NCBI GenBank assembly: GCA_023428365.1
Contig: JAEYYQ010000003.1
Coordinates: forward strand, 1 to 6,585
DNA from: Pseudomonadota bacterium
GTDB lineage: Bacteria; Pseudomonadota; Alphaproteobacteria; Rhizobiales; Hyphomicrobiaceae
Direction of reading: 5' to 3'
Length of the DNA: 6,585 nt
Shown here: positions 1-5,921 of the stretch, one piece after another
Numbering within the stretch: the first letter of the stretch is position 1
How the letters are laid out: each line of letters opens with the position of its first letter
The notes under the pieces: model-generated
The model's input: only the letters and a program-made list of their open reading frames with translations
The model's database searches: none
Told to the model about the DNA's origin: nothing
Made by a program: the position numbers and the translations under genes

Positions 1-1
1 C

Positions 2-1399
2 GACATCGCCGGTGACGGCACCACGACGGCCACCGTGCTCGCCCAGGCCATCGTCCGCGAGGGCCTGAAGTCGGTTGCCGCCGGCATGAACCCGATGGAT
101 CTGAAGCGCGGCATCGACAAGGCCGTCGCCCAGGTCGTCGAGGAGATCGAGAAGCGCGCCAAGAAGGTCAAGAGCTCGGAAGAGGTCGCTCAGGTCGGCA
201 CCATCTCGGCCAACGGCGAGTCCGAGATCGGCGAGATGATCGCCGAGGCCATGCAGAAGGTCGGAAACGAGGGCGTGATCACGGTCGAGGAGGCCAAGAG
301 CCTGGAGACCGAGCTCGACGTCGTCGAGGGCATGCAGTTCGATCGCGGCTATCTCTCCCCGTACTTCATCACCAACGCCGACAAGATGGTGGCGGAGCTC
401 GAGGACCCCTACATCCTCATCCACGAGAAGAAGCTGTCGGGCCTGCAGGCCATGCTGCCGGTGCTCGAGGCCGTCGTTCAGACCGGCAAGCCGCTGCTCA
501 TCATCTCCGAGGACGTCGAGGGCGAGGCTCTGGCGACGCTGGTCGTCAACAAGCTGCGCGGCGGCCTCAAGATCTGCGCCGTCAAGGCTCCGGGCTTCGG
601 CGACCGCCGCAAGGCCATGCTGGAGGACATCGCCGTCCTCACCAGCGGCCAGGTGATCTCCGAGGACCTCGGCATCAAGCTCGAGAACGTCACCCTCGAC
701 ATGCTGGGCCGCGCCAAGCGCGTTTCGGTCGACAAGGACAACACGACCATCGTCGATGGCACCGGCAAGAAGAAAGACATCGAGGCTCGCGTCAACCAGA
801 TCAAGGCGCAGATCGAAGAGACCACGTCGGACTACGACCGTGAGAAGCTGCAGGAGCGTCTGGCGAAGCTCGCCGGTGGTGTTGCGGTGATCAAGGTCGG
901 CGGCGCCACCGAGATCGAAGTGAAGGAGCGCAAGGATCGCGTCGACGACGCACTCAATGCGACCCGCGCTGCGGTTGAGGAAGGCATCGTCCCGGGCGGC
1001 GGCGTCGCTCTGCTGAAGGCGACCCAGGCGATCAACATCGAAGGCGATAACGATGACCAGGAAGCTGGTATCCAGATCGTCCGCAAGGCTCTGCAGGCTC
1101 CGATCCGCCAGATTGCCGAGAATGCCGGCGTCGAAGGTTCGATCGTTGTCGGCAAGGTTCTTGAGACCCGCGGCCAGACCTTCGGCTACGACGCTCAGAA
1201 GGACGAGTACGGTGACATGATCGAGAAGGGCATCATCGACCCAGCCAAGGTGGTGAAGACCGCCCTGCAGGACGCTGCGTCGATCGCTGGCCTGATGATC
1301 ACGACCGAAGCCGGCATCGCCGAAGCTCCGAAGAAGAAGGAAGCTGGTGGCGCAATGCCGGGTGGCATGGGCGGCATGGGCGGCATGGACATGATGTAA
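2..1399 (+). CDS. groEL: Chaperonin GroEL (Hsp60), 5'-truncated
   Basis: ATP-dependent cytosolic chaperonin that forms 14-mer double rings and folds proteins together with GroES. The reading frame is open from base 2, and its first codon aligns with about residue 83 of E. coli GroEL, so roughly 82 N-terminal codons lie outside the window; the GTG at 35 is internal. Visible signatures: the ATP-site GDGTTTA segment at the very start, [13 protein letters not shown], the apical-domain segment [48 protein letters not shown], the second nucleotide-site block [13 protein letters not shown] followed by PGGGVAL, and a Gly/Met-rich tail ending GGMDMM. The length of 465 codons plus about 82 fits the usual 545-550 residues. 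groES normally lies just upstream but is not in view. Codon use changes near base 840: earlier Glu codons are almost all GAG, later ones about half GAA, and GCT and GGT become common. Identity is secure; which paralogue it is cannot be told. Confidence 0.98.
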   Translation, partial: DIAGDGTTTATVLAQAIVREGLKSVAAGMNPMDLKRGIDKAVAQVVEEIEKRAKKVKSSEEVAQVGTISANGESEIGEMIAEAMQKVGNEGVITVEEAKSLETELDVVEGMQFDRGYLSPYFITNADKMVAELEDPYILIHEKKLSGLQAMLPVLEAVVQTGKPLLIISEDVEGEALATLVVNKLRGGLKICAVKAPGFGDRRKAMLEDIAVLTSGQVISEDLGIKLENVTLDMLGRAKRVSVDKDNTTIVDGTGKKKDIEARVNQIKAQIEETTSDYDREKLQERLAKLAGGVAVIKVGGATEIEVKERKDRVDDALNATRAAVEEGIVPGGGVALLKATQAINIEGDNDDQEAGIQIVRKALQAPIRQIAENAGVEGSIVVGKVLETRGQTFGYDAQKDEYGDMIEKGIIDPAKVVKTALQDAASIAGLMITTEAGIAEAPKKKEAGGAMPGGMGGMGGMDMM

Positions 1400-1432
1400 G
1401 CTGCCTTCGGCCGTAAGGTCGACGGTTAGGAA

Positions 1433-1469
1433 AAGAGGGCCGTCCCGGATGCTCCGGGGCGGCCCTTTT
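1433..1469. terminator. Rho-independent terminator, probably bidirectional
   Basis: A 13-bp stem pairs 1437-1449 with 1453-1465 (one T-G wobble) around a 3-nt loop. Flanking A and T residues extend it, with TTTT at 1466-1469 on the + strand and a matching run of T on the - strand (1431-1434 are A). It lies 34 nt after the groEL stop and 43 nt from the stop of the convergent dipeptidase gene, so it can end transcription from both sides. Confidence 0.9.
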
Positions 1470-1511
1470 CGTTATAGGGATGACGCGTTCGTATCAGCCG
1501 CAGAGGGCAGG

Positions 1512-2579
1512 TTACAGCCGCGCTTCGGTCATCGCACTGCGGAGAACCCGGACGTAGTTGCCTATGGCGATTTTCTTGAGGCGGTCCCGTTCGATGCCCC
1601 GGCGCTCCATATGCTGAACGGCGCGGCGCAGGTCGGCGTAGCTGGCTATTGGTGAGTTCGACAGGGCATTCATATCGGTGCCGAAGCCGACGTGATCGTC
1701 CCCGAGCCAACTCGCCAATTCGAGGACGCGGTCTGCATAGGACTGAGCCGTCGCACCGACATCGCTACGAAGTGCCCACACGCCGACCACGCCGCCTTTG
1801 CTGACAATTGCGCGCGCGGTGTCCAAACTCAGTCGACGGGCACGCCACGGCGTCATTTTCCAGTTCGGTTCCCTGCCGCGAACGACAGAGCTATGTGACC
1901 ACACCACCGGAACGCGCGAAATCTCCAGCGTCTGTGTGACGGCCTCAGCCGTGCAATGGGCGAGATCGACAAGAATGCCGAGCCGGTTGCATTCCAGAAC
2001 GACGTCACGGCCGAACGCGGTCAACCCACTGTGTTTGGGAGCCTCGGTTTGAAAATCGCCAATGGTGTTTTCGATGTAGTGCACAAGCTGGATATGCCGG
2101 ATGCCTGCCTCGTGTGCACGCTTTAGCCCGGCAATGCCTTCATCTAGGAAACTCGCACCTTCGACGGACAAAAGGACGTGTGGTTCACCCAGCAGCGCCT
2201 TATCGAGATCGTCCGGGGTCAGCGCGATCTTGAGGTTTTGCCCGGCGATATGGGCTTTGACGCGTGCCAGTTCCTTTTCGAACCAATCTGTGGCGGCGCC
2301 ACTTTTGGGGGTGCCTGACTGGCTCAACCCACGATTGCCGCGTCGGAGCCAAGGCTGATCTCCGACGAGGGACCAAGAGACGAGCGACGCGCCACCACGC
2401 GCCATGTTTCGCGCGAGTGGTTGCCGGTCGGCGGGCTTGGGTCCGACGAAAAAGAGATGCGCGTGCATATCGCCGATTGGAACCGGGCTGGCTCCTTCAG
2501 CCCGCGCCCCGCGGCTACTGCCGATCACGCCAGCAACCAGACCGGACAGCATCGTACGGCGGTTCATTGCAAAGGTCAT
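1512..2579 (-). CDS. Tat-exported M19-type membrane dipeptidase (renal dipeptidase-like)
   Basis: Predicted zinc dipeptidase of the amidohydrolase-fold M19 family, whose members cleave dipeptides, often with a D-residue at the C-terminus. The 355 aa begin with a Tat-like signal: NRRTML at 6-11, a hydrophobic stretch to about 22, and a likely cleavage after ARA at 27, placing the enzyme in the periplasm. Family landmarks appear in order: D-x-H-x-H at 37-41, the bridging Glu in SVEGASF (E140), His in QLVHY (H167), His in DLAHCT (H208), SHSS with a following Arg (228-234), GFGTD (298-302) and NYVRVL near the C-terminus. In characterised M19 enzymes the first motif is H-x-D; here the second ligand position is His41. 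The ATG at 2579 is preceded by GAGGA at a 7-nt spacing; the in-frame ATG at 2567 has no such site. It lies 72 nt downstream of the papain-fold gene, probably in the same transcript. Family call is strong; substrate is unknown. Confidence 0.88.
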   Translation of the reverse strand: MTFAMNRRTMLSGLVAGVIGSSRGARAEGASPVPIGDMHAHLFFVGPKPADRQPLARNMARGGASLVSWSLVGDQPWLRRGNRGLSQSGTPKSGAATDWFEKELARVKAHIAGQNLKIALTPDDLDKALLGEPHVLLSVEGASFLDEGIAGLKRAHEAGIRHIQLVHYIENTIGDFQTEAPKHSGLTAFGRDVVLECNRLGILVDLAHCTAEAVTQTLEISRVPVVWSHSSVVRGREPNWKMTPWRARRLSLDTARAIVSKGGVVGVWALRSDVGATAQSYADRVLELASWLGDDHVGFGTDMNALSNSPIASYADLRRAVQHMERRGIERDRLKKIAIGNYVRVLRSAMTEARL

Positions 2580-2586
2580 GCTGTCG

Positions 2587-2591
2587 TCCTC
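2587..2591 (-). promoter_or_regulatory. Ribosome binding site of the dipeptidase gene
   Basis: On the - strand GAGGA sits 7 nt before the ATG at 2579. It decides for this start over the internal ATG four codons later. It lies just after the intercistronic hairpin, so that hairpin could affect access to it. Confidence 0.65.
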
Positions 2592-2595
2592 GGAC

Positions 2596-2633
2596 AGTCA
2601 GCCGCGTCCTTCGTCTCGCGGACACGGCTGACT
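2596..2633 (-). other. Intercistronic 14-bp hairpin
   Basis: Positions 2596-2609 and 2620-2633 are inverted copies differing at one base. In the - strand transcript that position becomes a wobble, giving an unbroken 14-bp stem with a 10-nt loop. No T-run follows, so a simple intrinsic terminator is unlikely. It lies 18 nt after the stop of the papain-fold gene and a few nt before the ribosome site of the dipeptidase gene. That position suits an mRNA-stabilising, processing or attenuating element; this role is inferred. Confidence 0.7.
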
Positions 2634-2651
2634 CAGGCCGATCGTCGCCGA

Positions 2652-3911
2652 TCACTCGAACATGATCGTCGCGACGTAATCCATCGTGCGGTTGTTGTTG
2701 CTCGATGGCAGCAATGTGTTGATGAGGTAGGAGGTCGGTGAATAGTTATCCGGCATCGCGCGCCGGAACGCATTGCTGATGAAGTACGCCTGGATGCGTT
2801 GGAAGCCGCCGTCGGCTACGGCCTTGTAGTACTTTTCCAGCGGCGCGAATTTGGGCTGCATCGTAGCGGCAACCTCGCGGTGACCTGAGGACATGTTTGC
2901 CGTTTTGGAGGGGTTCTCGACGAATACTTCGCTGAGCAGTTTGTTGCGCTCATCCTTCTGCAGCTTCAGCGCGTCGATGACGAGGAGCGGACCGTCCGCG
3001 AGACCGGCGAACGAAGAGTTGCTGCGTCTGCTGATGTAATTGCCCGTCGCCTTCATCGGTGTCATGGGCACGCTGACGCATGCCGGCACACTCTTTCCGT
3101 TGAACCCATCAGCCGTCGTCGATGGGTCGCACTTTCGTAAGGCAAGGATCGACCAGACGAACTCCGAACAGTACATGTCGGTCTTGGTGACGCCAGTTTG
3201 TCCGAGGGCCGACTGGGCAACCTGTTTCACGAACTCCAACGGTTTGCCTGGTGTGTATTTGGGTGCGTTGTAGTCGCTGTTGAATGCAATCTGGTTCGGA
3301 TAGATACGCTTTGCACCGCTACCGAGGCGGGTTGCCCACGCGAGGATATTTTTTCGCTCCGCATCGGTCAGGCCGCGCGGCCTCACGACATGCAGGAATT
3401 TGACGGACCTGTAGTGTTCGCCGCTGAAGTCTCCCCGCAGCTGCGAGCCCAAATGCTCCGCGTCCATGGGATTATCGAGCTGGTAGACCGTTCCATCCTT
3501 CACATAAGCAATGCCGGTATGACTGACGCCCATCTGAATGTTGGGATAGGTGCCGCCGCCACCCCACTCGGGCCGGAACGTGAGGAGAATGTCGCCGGTC
3601 TGCAGCAGGCCACTCTGAGCCATGCGCTTTCCAAACCCGGCGCGTTTGGCAACGATGAGGCGCAGACCGATGTCGGCGCCGTTGCCGTTGGCGGCAGGGT
3701 GTTTGAACTCGACCAGGCGATCTGTCGTTTTGAACGAACTCGGCAGCGTTGCGCGTGCACTGGATGGAACCGCGAAGTAGACCGGCATGTTGAGCCGCTT
3801 CGCCATGTCCTGGTTCACCTTCTCATTGTAGGTGAACTCAGCAGCACGAACAGACAGTTGGCTCGCAACCAATGCGGCGACCGCTAGGGTCGCGATCTTC
3901 ATAAACCGCAT
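2652..3911 (-). CDS. Secreted permuted papain-fold (NlpC/P60-like, YiiX-type) putative amidohydrolase
   Basis: A 419-aa exported protein. The N-terminus MRFMKIATLAVAALVASQ is a Sec signal with likely cleavage near RAA (about residue 24). The core resembles the permuted papain-like amidases (YaeF/YiiX group): a TGDILLTF strand at 105-112, then a Gly-rich loop, SHTGIAYV with the candidate catalytic His131, and much later DMYCSEFVW with the candidate nucleophile Cys248. His before Cys is the order expected of the permuted form. Such proteins cleave amide, peptide or ester bonds; the substrate here is unknown. The C-terminal 140 residues match nothing I recognise and include two further Cys (261 and 278). 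The ATG at 3911 has GGAGG 8 nt upstream; a GTG six bases earlier (3917) would lie too close to that site, and the ATG at 3902 too far. It is the first gene of a probable two-gene unit with the dipeptidase and diverges from the MepA-like gene. Fold call moderately sure, activity inferred. Confidence 0.75.
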   Translation of the reverse strand: MRFMKIATLAVAALVASQLSVRAAEFTYNEKVNQDMAKRLNMPVYFAVPSSARATLPSSFKTTDRLVEFKHPAANGNGADIGLRLIVAKRAGFGKRMAQSGLLQTGDILLTFRPEWGGGGTYPNIQMGVSHTGIAYVKDGTVYQLDNPMDAEHLGSQLRGDFSGEHYRSVKFLHVVRPRGLTDAERKNILAWATRLGSGAKRIYPNQIAFNSDYNAPKYTPGKPLEFVKQVAQSALGQTGVTKTDMYCSEFVWSILALRKCDPSTTADGFNGKSVPACVSVPMTPMKATGNYISRRSNSSFAGLADGPLLVIDALKLQKDERNKLLSEVFVENPSKTANMSSGHREVAATMQPKFAPLEKYYKAVADGGFQRIQAYFISNAFRRAMPDNYSPTSYLINTLLPSSNNNRTMDYVATIMFE

Positions 3912-4027
3912 GAACACCCCCTCCGACTTGGGCAGAACTGCTCCCCGGGTGACAAGGCTCTAGCACGCAGCTCTCGGCGGCACTATCACAGGTCCGTCAC
4001 ACAAGCAGGTTTTGTAGACGGCGGGGC
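3912..4027. promoter_or_regulatory. Divergent intergenic region (probable promoters of both hydrolase units)
   Basis: These 116 bp separate the starts of two oppositely transcribed genes, so at least one promoter for each should lie here or overlap a coding start. I see no convincing -35/-10 pair on either strand and no clear operator; an imperfect dyad (GGGCAG ... CTGCTCCC, about 3930-3945) is the only local symmetry. The assignment rests on gene arrangement alone. Confidence 0.45.
3920..3924 (-). promoter_or_regulatory. Ribosome binding site deciding the start of the papain-fold gene
   Basis: GGAGG on the - strand, 8 nt before the ATG at 3911. A GTG at 3917 lies only 2 nt after it, so the ATG is preferred and the protein is two residues shorter than the longest open frame. 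Confidence 0.75.
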
Positions 4028-4774
4028 ATGTCAAAATTGAGCGAAAGAAGACCGCCGCGGCGAGCGCGCCGTGCACTGCTTGTCATTCTGGCCTTGCCCG
4101 TCATCTGCTTTGCGGGCTTCGCGAGTTGGATCACATGGATCGGACGCGAGAGTGGTCCAGCGAGCCGCTGTTATGGTGGTGTGGTGGGGGGGCATCTTGA
4201 AGGTGGACGCCGGCTTCCGCTGTGGGGAGAAAACTACCGTTCTTACAGTGTCTTGGGTTTTCTCGCGGGACGGACATTCATGCACGCGTCCGTTCGCGAC
4301 GCGAGCCAGGAAGCCTATACGCAGTTGAACAAGGAGAATCCCGAACTGCGCTTCCTCTATGCGGAAAGCGGCTGGCCGTGGGGTGGATCGTTCAAACCGC
4401 ACCGCTCGCACATGAATGGAACATCGGTCGATTACCACGTTCCTGTCCGGACACTGGACGGCGCCATCTCTGAGCTGCCGGCGTCCCCGTTCAACAGGCT
4501 GGGCTATGACATCGCTTTCGATAAGTCAGGACGGTACGGTAGCTACAAAATCGACTTCGAGGCGATGGGGCTGCACCTGATCGCGCTAGACCGCGCGGCG
4601 CGCGCCAACGGGATCGCCATTGGTCGGGTCATCTTCGATGTGCGGCTACAGCCGCTGCTGTTTGCGACACCCTCGGGCGCTCAGGCCGCACGTCTGCTCA
4701 CCTTCAACCGGCAGCAATCGTGGGTTCCGCACGACCAGCATTATCACATTGACTTCAAAGTGCCTTGCCGATGA
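4028..4774 (+). CDS. Membrane-anchored LAS-type metallopeptidase, MepA-like murein endopeptidase candidate
   Basis: A 248-aa protein with an Arg-rich N-terminus (residues 7-15) and one hydrophobic segment at about 16-38. There is no clear cleavage site or lipobox, so it is probably an inner-membrane anchor with a periplasmic catalytic domain. The zinc signature of the LAS peptidases (Lysostaphin, D-Ala-D-Ala peptidases, Sonic hedgehog) is visible: HRSHMNGTSVDYHVP gives H128-x6-D135, preceded by H125, and HDQHYHIDF near the C-terminus gives H238-x-H240. In MepA-type penicillin-insensitive endopeptidases such residues bind zinc and the enzyme cuts D-Ala-meso-DAP cross-links. Overall similarity to MepA outside the motifs looks low, so another LAS family (M15-like) is possible and the substrate is inferred. 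The ATG at 4028 is preceded only by a weak G-rich stretch, but it is the only start that retains the anchor. It diverges from the papain-fold gene and converges on the hypothetical gene. Confidence 0.75.
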   Translation: MSKLSERRPPRRARRALLVILALPVICFAGFASWITWIGRESGPASRCYGGVVGGHLEGGRRLPLWGENYRSYSVLGFLAGRTFMHASVRDASQEAYTQLNKENPELRFLYAESGWPWGGSFKPHRSHMNGTSVDYHVPVRTLDGAISELPASPFNRLGYDIAFDKSGRYGSYKIDFEAMGLHLIALDRAARANGIAIGRVIFDVRLQPLLFATPSGAQAARLLTFNRQQSWVPHDQHYHIDFKVPCR

Positions 4775-4782
4775 CCGCGTAA

Positions 4783-4820
4783 AGGCCACGACCTCCGCGG
4801 ATTCCGCGATGGCGTGGCCT
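4783..4820 (+). terminator. Two-tier hairpin after the MepA-like gene
   Basis: The outer stem is 8 bp (4783-4790 with 4813-4820) and the inner stem 5 bp (4796-4800 with 4804-4808, loop ATT), separated by a nearly symmetric internal loop. It begins 8 nt after the stop at 4774. No T-run follows on the + strand, so it may act as an mRNA 3'-end stabiliser or a non-canonical terminator. Confidence 0.45.
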
Positions 4821-4880
4821 CCGGATGGGCACTTATAAAAGCAATAAAAGTACTTCATGATGTTTTCCCGAAACTTAGAG

Positions 4881-4918
4881 GAAAACAAAACCACATCTTA
4901 CGGCCGGTTACCCGGCCG
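4881..4918 (-). terminator. Candidate terminator of the hypothetical gene
   Basis: A GC-rich 7-bp perfect stem (4901-4907 with 4912-4918) with a 4-nt loop. On the - strand it is followed after 10 nt by the T-rich stretch TTTTGTTTT (4882-4890). It lies 45 nt past the stop of the - strand gene. The gap between stem and T-rich stretch is longer than in a standard intrinsic terminator. Confidence 0.4.
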
Positions 4919-4933
4919 CTGTAATATTCAGTC

Positions 4934-4962
4934 GTTACGCGGCTGCGAAACCGCGACGTAAC
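4934..4962 (-). other. Imperfect hairpin abutting the stop of the hypothetical gene
   Basis: GTTAC-GCGG (4934-4942) pairs with CCGC ... GTAAC (4951-4954, 4958-4962), with a 3-nt bulge and an 8-nt loop. It starts directly after the - strand stop codon at 4963-4965. With the next hairpin it forms a tandem pair at the 3' end of that gene. Confidence 0.4.
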
Positions 4963-5637
4963 TCAGACTGCCGACTGCGCCGGTGCCCCGTTCTGCGCCA
5001 TCGAGGTAATGTCGCGAGAGAGCGAGCGAGCAAGAAGCTGGACCGGATCGTCCGAGCCTTCCTCGACAAGATCGTCGAGAACGGTCGCCTTATCGGTCAA
5101 ACCCTCGAACGTGGTGGCTTTTATCCGGGAGATCGTAAGCGAGAGATCATGTTGCTCGGAGAGCAGCGGATCGGACATCGACTCGATATCGTCACCATAC
5201 GTGCCGTTACCGAAACCACTGGACGCGACGGCTTCACCGCGCCTGACAAGATCCCGGAGCTGTCGGGCGAGTGCTCTATATCGCTTGCAGTAGGCCCGAA
5301 GTTTGGTGTCGGCCTGAGGCGCGGCGGGACGCCGGCCCTGGCGGATCCTCGGTGCGAGAGACATATCGAGTTCAAGGCCGTCCGGACCCGTCAACGTACC
5401 GACCCGGCTGGCCATCAGCGTAGAGCCATGCATCCGTTTGTTTTGCACACCCAAACTGGCTTCCTTTGGGTGTGTATTGGGGACGTCGGAGCCTGCGATA
5501 ATTCTTGCAAGTTCGACTTCCACGCCGTGCAATGATGATAACAATTTGGGCAGCTTGTTCTCGCGCGCTTTGGCCCGCAATACAACAACGCTGCTCAGCA
5601 TTTCCCACGCGATCGCGGTATGACTATTTTCAGTCAT
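4963..5637 (-). CDS. Hypothetical helical protein, Rhizobiales-type C-terminal pattern
   Basis: A 224-aa protein I do not recognise as a named family. It has no signal peptide or membrane segment, so it is probably cytosolic. The N-terminal third (AWEMLSSVVVLRAKARENKL onwards) and residues 110-133 (basic, TKLRAYCKRYRALARQLRDL) look helical. The C-terminal part has I-x-A-T-T-x-x-G-L-x-x-K (172-183), an acidic stretch, then LLARSLSRDI (201-210). Similar I-x-A-x-T-x-x-G-L-x-x-K / S-L-x-R-D patterns occur in many small uncharacterised Rhizobiales proteins, as I recall; I could not search this. The frame is open back to 5730, but the extra N-terminus is Cys/Thr-rich and unconvincing. The ATG at 5637 follows a G-rich stretch (GGGGGTGGGG) that could serve as a ribosome site; 5649 has none. 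Residues 55-64 are encoded by a perfect inverted repeat. Function unknown. Confidence 0.65.
   Translation of the reverse strand: MTENSHTAIAWEMLSSVVVLRAKARENKLPKLLSSLHGVEVELARIIAGSDVPNTHPKEASLGVQNKRMHGSTLMASRVGTLTGPDGLELDMSLAPRIRQGRRPAAPQADTKLRAYCKRYRALARQLRDLVRRGEAVASSGFGNGTYGDDIESMSDPLLSEQHDLSLTISRIKATTFEGLTDKATVLDDLVEEGSDDPVQLLARSLSRDITSMAQNGAPAQSAV
5446..5474. repeat. Perfect 10-bp inverted repeat inside the hypothetical gene
   Basis: CACACCCAAA (5446-5455) and TTTGGGTGTG (5465-5474) are exact inverted copies around a 9-nt spacer. One G-T and one T-A pair extend the stem by two. It falls within codons for residues 55-64 of the - strand gene, where it could form an mRNA hairpin or serve as a dyad binding site. 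Confidence 0.75.
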
Positions 5638-5749
5638 CCCCACCCCCATGTACGACGTTGAAGTATTTCTAGTGAGCGACATGCATACGCAGACACATGG
5701 GTGCACGAAGCCACCAACAAAACGCCGCATGCTGATGATGGTTCCGTGG

Positions 5750-5788
5750 AAAAAAATTTTTGTGCGACGCTAGGGCGTCGTCGCCACA
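5750..5788 (-). terminator. Candidate terminator downstream of the HAD phosphatase gene
   Basis: Read on the - strand, a 6-bp apical stem CGACGC/GCGTCG (5775-5780 with 5765-5770, loop CCTA) sits on a basal TGTG/CACA pairing with a small bulge. It is followed by four A and then seven T (5756 down to 5750). It lies about 130 nt past the stop of the HAD gene, far for a terminator, but no better candidate lies closer. Confidence 0.4.
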
Positions 5789-5795
5789 CAAATTA

Positions 5796-5871
5796 CAAAC
5801 TGTGGAAAATCAGAGGGGTAGTCGCTGTTCAGTCGTCGACGGAAAATGTCACGTCGCAAATTGTGGGAAAT
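5796..5871 (+). repeat. Near-identical 15-nt direct repeat in the intergenic gap
   Basis: CAAACTGTGGAAAAT (5796-5810) and CAAATTGTGGGAAAT (5857-5871) match at 13 of 15 positions, 61 nt apart start to start. A looser GTGGAAAAAAA copy begins at 5746. The gap 5638-5921 has no coding sequence I can support. The complement of the first copy, TTTTCCACA, is one base from a DnaA-box core, which may be chance. Confidence 0.45.
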
Positions 5872-5921
5872 GGAACCTCCAGTCCCTCGTGCTGTTCCCG
5901 ATTTTTTATGCGATGAAGAGC

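Noticed and set aside
35..37. GTG as the start of groEL
   Set aside because: The frame is open upstream to base 2 and encodes the conserved ATP-site segment, so the GTG is an internal valine codon.
478..1392. Open frames of 65-115 codons antisense to groEL
   Set aside because: They have Ser/Arg/Pro-rich compositions typical of the antisense of GC-rich genes, no recognisable motifs, and lie opposite a certain gene.
3198..3887. A 229-codon + strand frame opposite the papain-fold gene
   Set aside because: It overlaps a gene with a signal peptide, conserved motifs and a good ribosome site; its own translation has no coherent domain.
5638..5730. N-terminal extension of the hypothetical gene to 5730
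   Set aside because: The extra 31 residues are Cys/Thr-rich with no ribosome site seen; the G-rich stretch before the ATG at 5637 makes that start more plausible.
5796..5871. A replication origin with DnaA boxes
   Set aside because: Only one near match to the box core and one poorer copy are present, with no replication genes nearby; kept only as a weak repeat observation.
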